Source: Rhizobium vallis (GTDB taxonomy: Bacteria > Pseudomonadota > Alphaproteobacteria > Rhizobiales > Rhizobiaceae). Taken from it: a DNA stretch of 64,000 bases. Location of the stretch: the NCBI RefSeq assembly GCF_003985155.1, contig NZ_ML133694.1, positions 248,001-312,000 on the forward strand, given 5' to 3'. The position numbers and the translations under genes were made by a program. Under the pieces are notes generated by a model. It was not told the DNA's origin. It ran no database searches and was given only the letters and a program-made list of their open reading frames with translations. Below are positions 8,782-17,750 of this stretch, in pieces. The number at the start of each line of letters is the position of its first letter. Position 1 is the stretch's first letter.

Positions 8782-9714
8782 ATGCTCGGTCAGATCAAGG
8801 GTCTACACCACGTCACGTCGATGGCGGAGGACGCCCGCACCAACAACCAGTTTTTCACCAATGCGCTCGGCCTGCGCCGCGTCAAGAAGACGGTCAATTT
8901 CGACGCGCCTGATGTCTATCACCTCTATTATGGTGACGAGACCGGCGCGCCCGGCACGATCATGACCTATTTCCCGTTCCCGAAGATGGCGCAGGGCCGT
9001 CCCGGCACCGGCGAGGTCGGCACGACGGTGTTTTCCGTTCCGCAAGGCTCGCTCGGTTTCTGGAGCGACCGCTTCGCCACGCTCGGCGTCAGCGGCCTGA
9101 AGGCCGAGGAAAGCTTCGGCGAGAAGCGCCTGAATTTCTCCGGTCCCGATGGGGATGGTTTCGCGCTCGTCGAGGTCAAGGACGATGCCCGCCAGCCCTG
9201 GACGCATGGCGGCATCAGCGAGGACCACGCCATTCGCGGATTCCACTCCGTCGCCATGCGGTTGAGGGATGAGGGCGCAACGGCCGAACTGCTGAAGTTC
9301 ATGGGCTACGAGGTTGCCGAGGAAAGGGACGGCGTCAAGCGGCTGATCAGGCCTGACGGCAACGGCGCGCATCTCATCGATCTCGAGACCATGCCGAATA
9401 TTGCCCGCGCGCTTCCCGGCGCCGGCTCCGTCCACCATGTCGCCTTCGCCGTCGAAAACCGCGAAAAACAGCTCGAAGTCCGCAAGGCGCTGATGGATAC
9501 GGGCTATCAGGTCACGCCGGTGATCGACCGCGATTATTTCTGGGCGATCTATTTCCGCACGCCCGGCGGCGTGCTGTTCGAGGTCGCGACCAATGAGCCC
9601 GGCTTCAACCGCGACGAGGATACCGCCCATCTCGGCGAAGCCCTGAAGCTGCCGCAGCAGCACGTCCATCTTCGCGCCCTGCTCGAGCAGCATCTGCAGC
9701 CGCTTGAAGGTTAA
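8782..9714 (+). CDS. VOC-family ring-cleaving dioxygenase (MhqO-like)
   Basis: The protein has 310 residues with two tandem vicinal-oxygen-chelate modules: roughly 1-140, starting IKGLHHVTSMAEDA, and 150-300, starting FHSVAMRLRD. The metal ligands are the histidine in GLHHVT, the second-module histidine in VHHVAF and the glutamate in LFEVAT. The family includes hydroquinone dioxygenases. The next gene, 11 bases downstream, encodes a small esterase, and this pair matches the MhqO/MhqD arrangement known from quinone detoxification in Bacillus. A six-pair hairpin (8750-8765) lies just before the ribosome site. The substrate is inferred. Confidence 0.85.
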   Translation: MLGQIKGLHHVTSMAEDARTNNQFFTNALGLRRVKKTVNFDAPDVYHLYYGDETGAPGTIMTYFPFPKMAQGRPGTGEVGTTVFSVPQGSLGFWSDRFATLGVSGLKAEESFGEKRLNFSGPDGDGFALVEVKDDARQPWTHGGISEDHAIRGFHSVAMRLRDEGATAELLKFMGYEVAEERDGVKRLIRPDGNGAHLIDLETMPNIARALPGAGSVHHVAFAVENREKQLEVRKALMDTGYQVTPVIDRDYFWAIYFRTPGGVLFEVATNEPGFNRDEDTAHLGEALKLPQQHVHLRALLEQHLQPLEG

Positions 9715-9725
9715 GGAGAAACGAC

Positions 9726-10337
9726 ATGACCGAAACTGGATATGTGCACCGGCTGCATGCCGGTGCACCTGGCAAACCGATACTTCTCGTGCTGCACGGC
9801 ACCGGCGGCGATGAAAACCAGTTCTTCGAGTTCGGCCGACGCCTGCTGCCCGACGCGACGATCCTCTCGCCGCGCGGCGACGTCTCCGAATATGGCGCAG
9901 CGCGGTTCTTCCGCCGAACGGGGGAGGGGGTTTACGATATGCCCGACCTTTCACGCGCGACGGAGAAGATGGCGGCCTATGTCAGGGCGTTCGCCGGGGA
10001 ATACCGGGCTTCCCATATTCTCGGCCTCGGCTTTTCGAATGGCGCAAACATCCTCGCCAATGTGCTGATCGAAAAAGGCATCTTCGACGCTGCGGTGCTG
10101 ATGCATCCGCTCATTCCGTTTGAACCCGAAGCCCAGTCGGCGCTTGCCGGACGAAAGGTGCTGATAACGGCCGGGCAGCGGGACCCGATTGCACCCGTTC
10201 CGATGACCGAGGCGCTGTCGGAACATCTGAAAAACCGCGGGGCGGAGGTCAGAACGGTCTGGCATCCCGGCGGCCACGAGATTGCGCCGCTCGAGATCGA
10301 TGCGGTCGGCGATTTCTTCGGTGATTATCGAGGCTGA
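9726..10337 (+). CDS. Alpha/beta hydrolase, phospholipase/carboxylesterase family (MhqD-like)
   Basis: This small serine hydrolase has 203 residues. The oxyanion region is LHGTGGDE (23-30), the nucleophile elbow is GFSNG with Ser104, the acid is probably Asp152 (AGQRDP) and the base His183 (PGGHE). It begins 11 bases after the dioxygenase stop, with GGAGAA before its ATG, so the two genes are co-transcribed. A plausible role is hydrolysis of esters or thioesters linked to quinone or aromatic metabolism. It is followed by a strong hairpin at 10341-10365. Confidence 0.88.
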   Translation: MTETGYVHRLHAGAPGKPILLVLHGTGGDENQFFEFGRRLLPDATILSPRGDVSEYGAARFFRRTGEGVYDMPDLSRATEKMAAYVRAFAGEYRASHILGLGFSNGANILANVLIEKGIFDAAVLMHPLIPFEPEAQSALAGRKVLITAGQRDPIAPVPMTEALSEHLKNRGAEVRTVWHPGGHEIAPLEIDAVGDFFGDYRG

Positions 10338-10340
10338 TTT

Positions 10341-10365
10341 GCGGGACCGGCATTTGCCGGTCCCG
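10341..10365 (+). terminator. Hairpin terminator after the hydrolase gene
   Basis: GCGGGACCGGC-ATT-TGCCGGTCCCGC forms an 11-pair GC-rich stem starting three bases after the stop codon. The following ATCCTTGCTC is only weakly T-rich, so termination may be partial or protein-assisted. Confidence 0.7.
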
Positions 10366-10410
10366 CATCCTTGCTCAAATGATGCTGCTGTCGTTACGGT
10401 CGACAGACTA

Positions 10411-10452
10411 GGGCATGATGTCGTGCGAAAACCACTGTCCGATTTTGCGCGA
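10411..10452. repeat. Degenerate copy of a rhizobial intergenic palindromic repeat
   Basis: GGGCATGATGTCGTGCGAAA followed by ACCACTGTCCGATTTTGCGC has the pattern of short dispersed repeats common between rhizobial genes (GCATGATG, then CGAAAACC, then a TTTTGCGC-like arm). It sits between convergent genes and touches the 3' end of the KTSC gene. The family assignment rests on memory of the pattern, and I count this copy as degenerate. Confidence 0.45.
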
Positions 10453-10458
10453 CCTGCT

Positions 10459-10662
10459 TCAGGGACGGGGAGGATATTTGCCCCTGATTGCCTTCATATA
10501 AAAATTCCCCGGTGATTCCGCCATCGTCAAGCCGACGACAACCCCCTTGGGAACGCCTTCATATTCTCGTCTCTGACCGTTCGTCAGGTAGACCCGTAGA
10601 TGCCGGCTGTCTTCGTCGTAGGCGATGGCCTCGATCATTTTCGAATCAACCGCAGTTTCCAC
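10459..10662 (-). CDS. KTSC domain protein
   Basis: This 67-residue protein is almost entirely one KTSC domain. The order of conserved features is visible: VDSKMIEAIAYDED at the start, LRVYLTNGQRREYEGVPKGV in the middle, and ESPGNFYMKAIRGKYPPRP at the end. In the typical family the motif is Lys-Thr-Ser-Cys-like at the beginning; here it is AVDSKM. Many bacteria carry such stand-alone proteins, and the biochemical function is not established; fusions to nucleic-acid enzymes are known. It is convergent with the hydrolase gene and appears monocistronic. Confidence 0.85.
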   Translation of the reverse strand: METAVDSKMIEAIAYDEDSRHLRVYLTNGQRREYEGVPKGVVVGLTMAESPGNFYMKAIRGKYPPRP

Positions 10663-11345
10663 TTTGCACCCCGCAATTTAGGATCTGAGATTTCTGTTCG
10701 CGAACGTCGTTAACGATCGCGACGCAGCATCTTTATGCGGTGCCACAGGAGCGTCAAGCATCATATGCTTAAACGTTCATTTTTTTGTGATGGCTATCGC
10801 TATGGTTGATTTATACATCTTTTTGGGAAGTCCAATCTGTGGAAATCCGACATAAGCGGGTTTTTCACCAGTAGCCGCTACAGGCGTGGATCAATCGAAC
10901 ATTGCGATATGCAGGCGGTTTAACGCGGGGTTAACCGTCCTAAATCAAAATATAGCGTCGTCCCAACCGTAAGTGTTCTCGCAGGTATGAATAATTACAG
11001 ATCGTCGATCCTTGCGGCAGCAACTTTACCTTCAGCGGTGAGTTGTCTGAGCGGGCCTGACGACGCGGCTCGGCATAGCCATGACGCAGATTCGGCCGGT
11101 GAGTGGGTCAGATTCGGCAGCGAGCGCCTCAATCCAGAGACCGTGATCTCCAGCATTCGACAGCCGCTCACACGAATCAACGCTGCCTCGGCTCATCTCA
11201 TCGTGGCGCGGGTGGCAAGGCAGATGGCGAAGGGTCATGCCGACAGCGGGTCAACTTCTTTTGACCGCCGGCGGGCCTTCTGCCTTTTCAGTGACAAACA
11301 AGAGATGGATCGTTCCGACAACCGGCATTCGGTCCGGTCTTATAA
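10663..11345. other. Non-coding stretch upstream of the phosphatase gene
   Basis: In these 683 bases I find no gene I can support. The first 320 bases are AT-rich and stop-rich in all frames, as expected for promoter DNA serving the leftward KTSC gene and the rightward phosphatase. A 127-codon plus frame (10987-11370) and two short minus frames cover the second half, but none has a ribosome site, a signal peptide or recognisable sequence. Confidence 0.5.
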
Positions 11346-12137
11346 ATGGATTCCATGTTCAACTATCTAGGGCCATTGCGACAACAGATACCGATGCTGG
11401 CCGGCAACCGTGGCAGGCGCGGGCGGCTGACATTTGCCGAGGGCGACTTCGCCGCGGTTTACGCGATGAGCGATATCCACGGATGTTATAACGAACTCGT
11501 CGAGGTGCATCGCCGCATCGAGGAGGATGGCGCGCGCATCCCCGGGCCGAAACTCATCCTTCTGCTCGGCGACTATGTCGATCGCGGTCCGGATTCGAGC
11601 GCGGTTCTGGAGTTTCTGTGCAAGGCGCCGCCGGCGGGATTCCAGCGTATTGCCCTTTGCGGCAATCACGATGCGGAACTGGTGAAGCTTTATCGCAAGC
11701 CGGCGCGCATTCTTGAATGGCTTGGTTTTGCCGGGTCGGAGACGCTGAATTCCTACGGCATCGACATCGAGCATCTGCTGCAGTCGGCGGCTGGAAACGA
11801 AACGATCGCGCGCCTCATACGCAATATGATACCCGAGCGGCATATCCAATTCCTGGAATCGCTGCCGATCATGCTGCGGATGGGAAGGGTCGTCTTCGTG
11901 CATGCGGGCGTCAAGCCGGGCATCGATCTCGACAAGCAGAAAGACAACGACCTGATGTGGATCCGCCAGCCCTTCCTGGAGGAAGGGCCGCAGCTTCCCG
12001 TCCTCGTGATTCACGGGCACACCCCGGCTCGTGTTCCGACATTCGGTCCGCAGCGCATCGGCATCGACACGGCGGTTTCGGCGACGGGTCGCCTGACCGT
12101 GTTGACGATCAAGGGGACCCGGGTCGGGATCCTTTAA
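11346..12137 (+). CDS. PPP-family metallophosphatase (serine/threonine phosphatase-like)
   Basis: This calcineurin-like phosphatase has 263 residues and the full metal-site set of the PPP superfamily: DIHG at 43-46, GDYVDRG at 75-81, GNHD at 106-109, and the later histidines in VFVHAGVKPG and VIHGHTP. This resembles bacterial PrpA/PrpB-type protein phosphatases and diadenosine-tetraphosphatase-like enzymes; sequence alone does not tell which substrate is used. Two ATGs (11346 and 11355) are possible and neither has a strong ribosome site. It lies next to rkpK in convergent orientation, separated by a GC-rich hairpin, and could act on phosphotyrosine or phosphoserine proteins. Confidence 0.85.
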   Translation: MDSMFNYLGPLRQQIPMLAGNRGRRGRLTFAEGDFAAVYAMSDIHGCYNELVEVHRRIEEDGARIPGPKLILLLGDYVDRGPDSSAVLEFLCKAPPAGFQRIALCGNHDAELVKLYRKPARILEWLGFAGSETLNSYGIDIEHLLQSAAGNETIARLIRNMIPERHIQFLESLPIMLRMGRVVFVHAGVKPGIDLDKQKDNDLMWIRQPFLEEGPQLPVLVIHGHTPARVPTFGPQRIGIDTAVSATGRLTVLTIKGTRVGIL

Positions 12138-12186
12138 AAAATGTCCCGCAAAATGCGCCGCCCTTAAGGGTGCTCTCAAAATGAAA

Positions 12187-12210
12187 CGCCGCGGGATTTA
12201 TCCCGCGGCG
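12187..12210. terminator. Bidirectional hairpin terminator
   Basis: CGCCGCGGGA-TTTA-TCCCGCGGCG is a perfect ten-pair stem midway between the convergent phosphatase and rkpK genes. Its symmetry suits termination from both sides. Confidence 0.75.
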
Positions 12211-12238
12211 CCTCAGTGATCATAGGTTCACAAGTCTA

Positions 12239-13567
12239 TCAGGCGCTGGTGGCGTCCTGATGGAGGTTGATGCCGATGCCGGTATAGGCAAAGCCGTGCT
12301 TGCGGACCTCGTCGCTGCGGTAGATGTTGCGCAGGTCGACCAGGACCGGAGCGCGCATCGACTGCTTCAGGCGATTGAAATCGAGTGCTCGGAACTGGTT
12401 CCATTCGGTGACGATGACAATTGCATCGGCGCCGGCGGCGGCTTCATAAGGACCGCTTGCATATTCGATGTTCTCGATCACCTTGCGGGCGTTATCCATG
12501 CCTTCGGGATCGTAGCCGATCACTTGTGCGCCACTGTCCTGCAGGGTCTGGATGATGGCGATCGCCGGGCTGTCACGCATGTCGTCGGTGTTCGGCTTGA
12601 AGGTCAATCCGAGGATGGCGATCTTCTTGCCGCGAATGTCTCCGCCGACGGCCGAAATGACCTTGCGGCCCATCGCCCGCTTGCGGTTGTCGTTGATCGA
12701 GATCGTCGTCTCGATCAGACGGACCGGAGCGTCGTAATCCTGCGCCGTCTTGGCAAGAGCAAGCGTGTCCTTCGGGAAGCAGGAGCCACCGTAACCCGGA
12801 CCGGCATGCAGGAATTTGCCGCCGATACGGCCATCGAGACCGATCCCGCGCGAAACGTCCTGGACGTTTGCGTCGACCCGTTCGCAAAGGTCTGCAATCT
12901 CGTTGATGAAGGTGATCTTCATCGCAAGGAATGCATTGGCCGCATATTTGATCAGTTCCGAAGTGCGGCGGTCGGTAAAGACCAGCGGCGCCTGGTTGAG
13001 GTAAAGCGGACGATAGACCGCGGTCATCGTTTCGCGCGCGCGGTCGTCGTTCAAGCCGACGACGATACGGTCGGGACGCTTGAAATCTTCGATCGCGGCG
13101 CCTTCGCGCAGGAATTCGGGATTGGAAACGACAGCGATATCCGCGGCAGGATTGGTTTCGCGCATGATACGCTCGACCTCATCGCCGGTACCGACCGGCA
13201 CCGTCGACTTGGTGACGATAACCGTGAAGCCTTCGACATAGGTGGCAATCTCGCGAGCAGCCGCATAAACGTAGGACAGATCCGCGTGGCCGTCGCCGCG
13301 CCGGGACGGCGTGCCGACTGCGATGAATACGACGTCGGCGCCACGCACGCTTTCGCCGACATCCGTCGAAAAGGACAGCCGGCCGGTGCTGGTGTTTTCG
13401 GTGACCAATTGATCGAGACCCGGCTCATAGATCGGAATGCGGCCTTCGCGAAGGGCTTCGATCTTGCTCAGATCCTTGTCGACGCAGATGACGTCGTGGC
13501 CGAAATCCGCAAAGCAAACGCCTGAAACGAGGCCGACATAGCCTGATCCAATCATCGTGATGCGCAT
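12239..13567 (-). CDS. rkpK: UDP-glucose 6-dehydrogenase
   Basis: This enzyme has 442 residues and oxidises UDP-glucose to UDP-glucuronate with two NAD. The NAD-binding motif GSGYVG is at residues 7-12. The conserved STVPVGT follows at 121-127. The catalytic cysteine motif GPGYGGSCFPKD has Cys263, and the C-terminal domain carries LGLTFKPNTDDMRDSP. Length and sequence match the RkpK/Exo5 enzymes of rhizobia, whose loss removes glucuronate and galacturonate from EPS and LPS. GAGGG lies four bases before the ATG. Its product feeds the LpsL-type epimerase at 2.1-3.1 kb and probably the acidic polysaccharide locus downstream. Confidence 0.95.
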   Translation of the reverse strand: MRITMIGSGYVGLVSGVCFADFGHDVICVDKDLSKIEALREGRIPIYEPGLDQLVTENTSTGRLSFSTDVGESVRGADVVFIAVGTPSRRGDGHADLSYVYAAAREIATYVEGFTVIVTKSTVPVGTGDEVERIMRETNPAADIAVVSNPEFLREGAAIEDFKRPDRIVVGLNDDRARETMTAVYRPLYLNQAPLVFTDRRTSELIKYAANAFLAMKITFINEIADLCERVDANVQDVSRGIGLDGRIGGKFLHAGPGYGGSCFPKDTLALAKTAQDYDAPVRLIETTISINDNRKRAMGRKVISAVGGDIRGKKIAILGLTFKPNTDDMRDSPAIAIIQTLQDSGAQVIGYDPEGMDNARKVIENIEYASGPYEAAAGADAIVIVTEWNQFRALDFNRLKQSMRAPVLVDLRNIYRSDEVRKHGFAYTGIGINLHQDATSA

Positions 13568-13835
13568 ATTTCCCTCAAATCATTAGAGTAGAACGTCATG
13601 CTGCGTCGCAGCATGGGGTCCGTCATACTGAATCTGGGCGAAAAGACAATATCGAAGATCGCCTGATACCCACATCGGAAGTCGAGCTTTGGGCGTTCCT
13701 GCACGCTGCAGGCTATCCCATCGACAGCAAAAACATAGGTTTGTGTGGGCGATATGACAAGCCGAGCCGTTCGTTAGAGCCGGCTCGACTTCAATCCCGG
13801 GACGGGAGGAATCTGTGTATGCGCTGCCTCGGCTG

Positions 13836-14435
13836 CTACAGCCGGTACCAGACGTAGGGGTCGGTTCCCGATTGAATCTTGTCCCAGCGCAGATCGGTAT
13901 CGCGCCAGTCCTTGATGCTGCTTTGCCTGTTGTCGAGCACGAGGTCGCCCTTGTCGGTTCTGACCACCAGCACCGCATGGCCCTCGCCGGAGGGTGTGTA
14001 TGCCGTGGCGATCCGCAATGCGCGCGACGACCAGCCCATCGCGATCAGCCGGCTGCGCTTGGTCAGCGCGAAATCTTCGCAGTCGCCGCTGCGGACATTC
14101 ACCTTCCAGACATCGCCGTTCAGTTCGTTGCTAGGGTCGTTCCGGCCTTTCATGGTCCGATTGACCGTGCTGTTTACATCCTTCAGCTGAAGCATTTCCT
14201 TGTCCGTCAACGCAACGACCGACAGGCCATTGTTGTCGCGGCATTCGGCCGGGTTCTGCGCACAGAACAGCACCTGGGCGAAGGGCGGAATGATCGTGCC
14301 CTTTTCAGAGATATAGCTGACCGCCGAACTGCCGCTCAGGCCGCGGGCAAAACCTGCGGGACCGGCGGCAAATGCCGAGCATGCATTACCTGCCGCAAAA
14401 GCCAGTGCCAGAAGTGTAACGAATGTTTTCTTCAT
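13836..14435 (-). CDS. Transglutaminase-like cysteine protease (BTLCP family), periplasmic
   Basis: The protein has 199 residues with a signal peptide ending near AFA (residue 23). The papain-like triad of the BTLCP family is visible: Cys119 in SGDCEDFA, His153 in GEGHAVLVV and Asp168 in LVLDNR. Family members include LapG, which cleaves large adhesins from the cell surface in response to c-di-GMP signals. Many alphaproteobacteria carry several BTLCP copies whose targets are unknown. Here it neighbours polysaccharide genes and lies 7 kb from a secreted adhesin-like cluster, but no LapD partner is visible. Protease activity is a family-level prediction. Confidence 0.88.
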   Translation of the reverse strand: MKKTFVTLLALAFAAGNACSAFAAGPAGFARGLSGSSAVSYISEKGTIIPPFAQVLFCAQNPAECRDNNGLSVVALTDKEMLQLKDVNSTVNRTMKGRNDPSNELNGDVWKVNVRSGDCEDFALTKRSRLIAMGWSSRALRIATAYTPSGEGHAVLVVRTDKGDLVLDNRQSSIKDWRDTDLRWDKIQSGTDPYVWYRL

Positions 14436-14744
14436 CTCTTAAATCCCCGTCAGGACAACCGATTGAGATCAGGCTTGCCTTTTGTCTCAGTCAATGGCAT
14501 GGCGATTTAGTAATCTGCCAAGTATTGGCTGCAGAACGTCTGTCCCGTTCCTGCTGCTTGAAGGAGCATAGTCGGGGCTTGTCTCGATTGATTTAAACCT
14601 TTCGCGACAATTTTAATCGATGTGGATTTCTACTGGACCCTAGCATGCAAGCGCTTGATATGCAACTTTAATTAGCATGACGAGATGGCTCGTGGCGGTT
14701 GTCTCGCAGGATTGATCGCCGCCTGATTTGGTAAACGAAATCTG
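14436..14744. other. Divergent promoter region
   Basis: This spacer between the leftward BTLCP gene and the rightward O-antigen ligase-like gene is moderately AT-rich. It contains no supportable ORF or strong palindrome. It should carry both promoters. Confidence 0.5.
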
Positions 14745-16154
14745 ATGTTGTCCAATCTTATCAACAGGAAGGTCTTGCGCGAGGTTCTCCTCGTTGCCTT
14801 TATTGGTCTCGTTATACTGACACTCATTCCGTTCGGCAGCGTCACGCCCTTTCCCTTCACCTTCGCCGCGATCGGAATGTTTTCCCTCGCCATCATTTCG
14901 GCTTTGCTGTTTGGAGAGCCGAGACAAAGCAGATGGGTTTTCAGTATCGCTTTGTTTCTGCTTGTCGTGCTGGCGGGCTGGACGTTCATCCAGACGATCG
15001 AGCTGCCTTTCAATTGGCTGGCGCATCCCGCCTGGGGTGCCGCACGCGATCTCGCAGGCGTCCGATACGCCGCGATCTCGGTCGAGCCGGCCGACACGCT
15101 GGCGTCGATCCTCCTGATCGCCCTGCCGTTCGTTACCTTCCTGACCGGGCTTCTCTTATGCGATAACGATCAGCGCTCCAGAAAAGTGCTTGCCGGCCTT
15201 GGGCTTTCGGCGGGCGTCATCGCCGTTTTCGGCCTGCTGCAGTTTTCGATGTTTCCCAACATCCTGATCGTCGTGGAAAAACATGCCTATCTCGACAGCC
15301 TGACGGCGGTCTTCGTCAACCGCAATACCGCCGCCACTTTCCTCGGACTTGGGGTACTGCTCATGCTGACTCAGGTCAGGGAGATTACCCGTGCCTATTC
15401 GAAATATCCGCCCGGCGAGCCGGGCCGGAACATTCTTCTGCTGAAATCGTGGATCTATGTCCTGCTGCTCTGCGCATGCTTCACCGCGCTGATGCTGAGC
15501 CATTCGCGCGCCGGCATATTCGCGACCTTTGTCGGCGCTCTCATCTATTTTCCCTGGCTTGTCGTCAATTGGAACAGCTCGAGACGGTTTCTCAGGCTGG
15601 AGCCGAGATGGCGCTCGCTGCTGAAGTTCCTCGCGGGCGGTATCTTCGTCGTCGTGTTGCTGGCGATGTTTGCCGGCCAGGCGATCTTGCGTGCGCAGGA
15701 ACGGCGGCTCGAAGACGATGATCGGTTCTGCATCCTGCCAGGCATATGGCGTGCCATTTCGGATCATTGGCTGACGGGGACGGGTCTCGGGACATTCCGG
15801 ACCGTATTTTCCGCCTATCGCGATCCGGCCTGCGGGATTTTCGGCATCTTCGATCGCGCGCACAATTTCTATCTCGAAGGATTTCTTGGCTTGGGGATCA
15901 TCTTTCCGATTGCGGCAATCCTTGTCTTTTCGGTCCTTGCCAAGGTCTTTTGGCGCGGAATCGCCGACAGACGGCGCCTGAGACACTATGTCCTACTCGG
16001 CATAGCGGCGACGGTTCTGGTCGCCCTTCACGCGGCGGTCGATTTCTCGCTGCAAATCCCCGGTTTCGCGGTGTTTTTCGCCGCCTTCCTCAGCGCCGTC
16101 GTCTCGATCAGCCTCGGCCGCAGCCAGAGCGAAACGGATCGGCAATATGCGTGA
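14745..16154 (+). CDS. O-antigen ligase/polymerase-family membrane protein
   Basis: This polytopic membrane protein has 469 residues and about 12 hydrophobic segments. The Wzy_C/WaaL-type motif lies in the second half: LMLSHSRAGIFATF near residue 245, a large loop with GIWRAISDHWLTGTGLGTF, and RAHNFYLEGFLGLG near 375. The His and Glu of this last motif are conserved in ligases and polymerases of this superfamily. It precedes the Wza- and Wzc-type genes, which suggests a role in polymerising or ligating the same glycan. The window holds a second such protein (33984-35348), so one may polymerise and the other ligate, or they may serve different polymers. Confidence 0.85.
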   Translation: MLSNLINRKVLREVLLVAFIGLVILTLIPFGSVTPFPFTFAAIGMFSLAIISALLFGEPRQSRWVFSIALFLLVVLAGWTFIQTIELPFNWLAHPAWGAARDLAGVRYAAISVEPADTLASILLIALPFVTFLTGLLLCDNDQRSRKVLAGLGLSAGVIAVFGLLQFSMFPNILIVVEKHAYLDSLTAVFVNRNTAATFLGLGVLLMLTQVREITRAYSKYPPGEPGRNILLLKSWIYVLLLCACFTALMLSHSRAGIFATFVGALIYFPWLVVNWNSSRRFLRLEPRWRSLLKFLAGGIFVVVLLAMFAGQAILRAQERRLEDDDRFCILPGIWRAISDHWLTGTGLGTFRTVFSAYRDPACGIFGIFDRAHNFYLEGFLGLGIIFPIAAILVFSVLAKVFWRGIADRRRLRHYVLLGIAATVLVALHAAVDFSLQIPGFAVFFAAFLSAVVSISLGRSQSETDRQYA

Positions 16155-16455
16155 TCCCTAAGCAATGATTGGCTTAAATGAATGGGTTTTATGAAGATTT
16201 TTCGAAAATGCCCTTGTCCCGGCGCTGCGGGTTGACTCTCAAACCTAAGAAATTTTATAGCGGATGCGGCCTTTAGATTATTGCCGGCACCAGAGTGTCG
16301 AGCTGGGGCCGTTTCGTTTGCTGAAGGGGTCGGCGTTGCTGACCTGCCACAGTTAGAGAATGTTAAACGGCTTTTGGCGATTATGATCGGGGATTGTCTT
16401 GTATTTTGTCAGATTGCGGGGCAGTAGCTCAAAGTGCGTCAACACGGGTTATTCT
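16155..16455. other. Upstream region of the polysaccharide export gene
   Basis: These 301 bases hold no convincing ORF. A TTG-started extension of the downstream gene reaches back to 16399, but it adds a polar leader before the lipoprotein signal and is not favoured. The region probably carries a promoter for the export block. Confidence 0.45.
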
Positions 16456-17667
16456 ATGGGTTGTTTTCCTGTCGGTAGTACACGCGTCGCCATTGTTGTA
16501 GCGCTGATGAGTATATTGGCAAGCTGCACGTCCTTGCCAAGATCCGGTCCTGATCACAAAGATGTTGATCGAGATGCAACGGTAAAAGTGACAACGAAGG
16601 ATCGTCGCGTCGGCATCGATTACGCCCTCGTCGATCTCAGCAGAAACGTTCTTCCCTATTTTACGTCTCCCCAGCCAACCTCCTTCAAGGGGTTTGGTGG
16701 CGGTCGAGGCGGAGCGCCCGAAATTCCGCTCGGTTACGGCGACGTCGTTCAGGTTGCCATCTTCGAAGCGCAGTCCGGCGGTCTCTTCATTCCGTCCGAT
16801 GCCGGCAGCCGACCCGGCAATTACATCTCCTTGCCGAGCCAGACCATCGACAGAAACGGGACGATCACCATTCCCTATGCGGGACGGGTTCCCGCTGCCG
16901 GTCGCCTGAAGGAAGTCGTGGAGCAGGATATCGAGGATCGCCTGGCGAGCCGCGCCATCGAGCCGCAGGTGGTCATTACCACGACGACAAGCCGCTCCAG
17001 TCAGGTTGCCGTGCTTGGTGACGTCAACAATCCGCAGCGCGTCGAGATCAGTCCGGCCGGCGAGCGCGTTCTCGACGTCATCTCCGCCGCCGGTGGTTTG
17101 ACGACCAACAATATCGAAACGAATGTGACGCTGCAGCGCCGCGGCAAGACGGCGACCGTCGCCTACAACACGTTGTTGAAAAACCCGACGGAAAATATCT
17201 ATGTCGCGCCTGACGATACGGTCTCGGTCGATCATGAGCGCCGCACCTACCTTGCCCTCGGTGCCGCAGGCGTCAGCGGACGTTTCGATTTCGAAGAATC
17301 CGATCTGACCCTCGGGGAGGCGATCGCCAAGGCGGGCGGATTGCGTGACGACCGCGCAGATCCGGCTCAGGTCCTGCTCTATCGCCTCGAATCCAAGAAA
17401 ACGCTCGCCGCAATGCATGTGGATACGTCGCGATTTGCCGGCGAGACGGTTCCGATGATCGTTCGCGTGAATCTTCGTGACCCGGCCACTCTGTTCGCCG
17501 CCCAGCAATTCAAGATGGAAGACAAGGATATTATCTATATTTCCAATTCGGACTCTGTTGAATTGGTCAAGTTCCTTGACATCGTGAACTCCGTATCGTC
17601 CACTATTTCCGGAGTAGCAGATGATACCAAGGATACCCGCAACGCTGTACGGTCCCTTGGAAATTGA
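16456..17667 (+). CDS. Wza-type polysaccharide export outer-membrane lipoprotein
   Basis: With the ATG at 16456 the protein has 403 residues and a lipoprotein signal ending in the lipobox LASC (Cys24). The mature protein has a polysaccharide-export domain starting PLGYGDVVQVAIFE, with TIDRNGTITIPYAGRVPAAG, and then two or three SLBB-type repeats (for example VAVLGDVNNPQRVEI and YLALGAAGVSGRF). Family members form the outer-membrane channel of Wzx/Wzy-dependent export; the rhizobial counterpart in the main EPS locus is PssN. A TTG start at 16399 is possible but has no ribosome site. It lies upstream of the autokinase gene, the usual Wza-Wzc pairing. Confidence 0.92.
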   Translation: MGCFPVGSTRVAIVVALMSILASCTSLPRSGPDHKDVDRDATVKVTTKDRRVGIDYALVDLSRNVLPYFTSPQPTSFKGFGGGRGGAPEIPLGYGDVVQVAIFEAQSGGLFIPSDAGSRPGNYISLPSQTIDRNGTITIPYAGRVPAAGRLKEVVEQDIEDRLASRAIEPQVVITTTTSRSSQVAVLGDVNNPQRVEISPAGERVLDVISAAGGLTTNNIETNVTLQRRGKTATVAYNTLLKNPTENIYVAPDDTVSVDHERRTYLALGAAGVSGRFDFEESDLTLGEAIAKAGGLRDDRADPAQVLLYRLESKKTLAAMHVDTSRFAGETVPMIVRVNLRDPATLFAAQQFKMEDKDIIYISNSDSVELVKFLDIVNSVSSTISGVADDTKDTRNAVRSLGN

Positions 17668-17680
17668 TTTGAAATAGGCG

Positions 17681-17714
17681 GGCCGGCGCTGATTGTGAAC
17701 AATCGGAGCCGGCC
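17681..17714 (+). terminator. Hairpin between export genes (terminator or attenuator)
   Basis: GGCCGGC at 17681-17687 pairs with GCCGGCC at 17708-17714. The inner CTGATT/AATCGG pairing extends the stem, with one mismatch. It starts 13 bases after the Wza-type stop codon and ends 36 bases before the next ATG. It may reduce downstream transcription rather than end it. Confidence 0.5.
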
Positions 17715-17750
17715 ATCTACTTCGCAGATTTCATTAAGGAAAGCGTAGTT

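Noticed and set aside
10987-11370. 127-codon plus-strand frame before the phosphatase gene
   Set aside because: It has no ribosome site and no domain features, and it runs into the phosphatase start.
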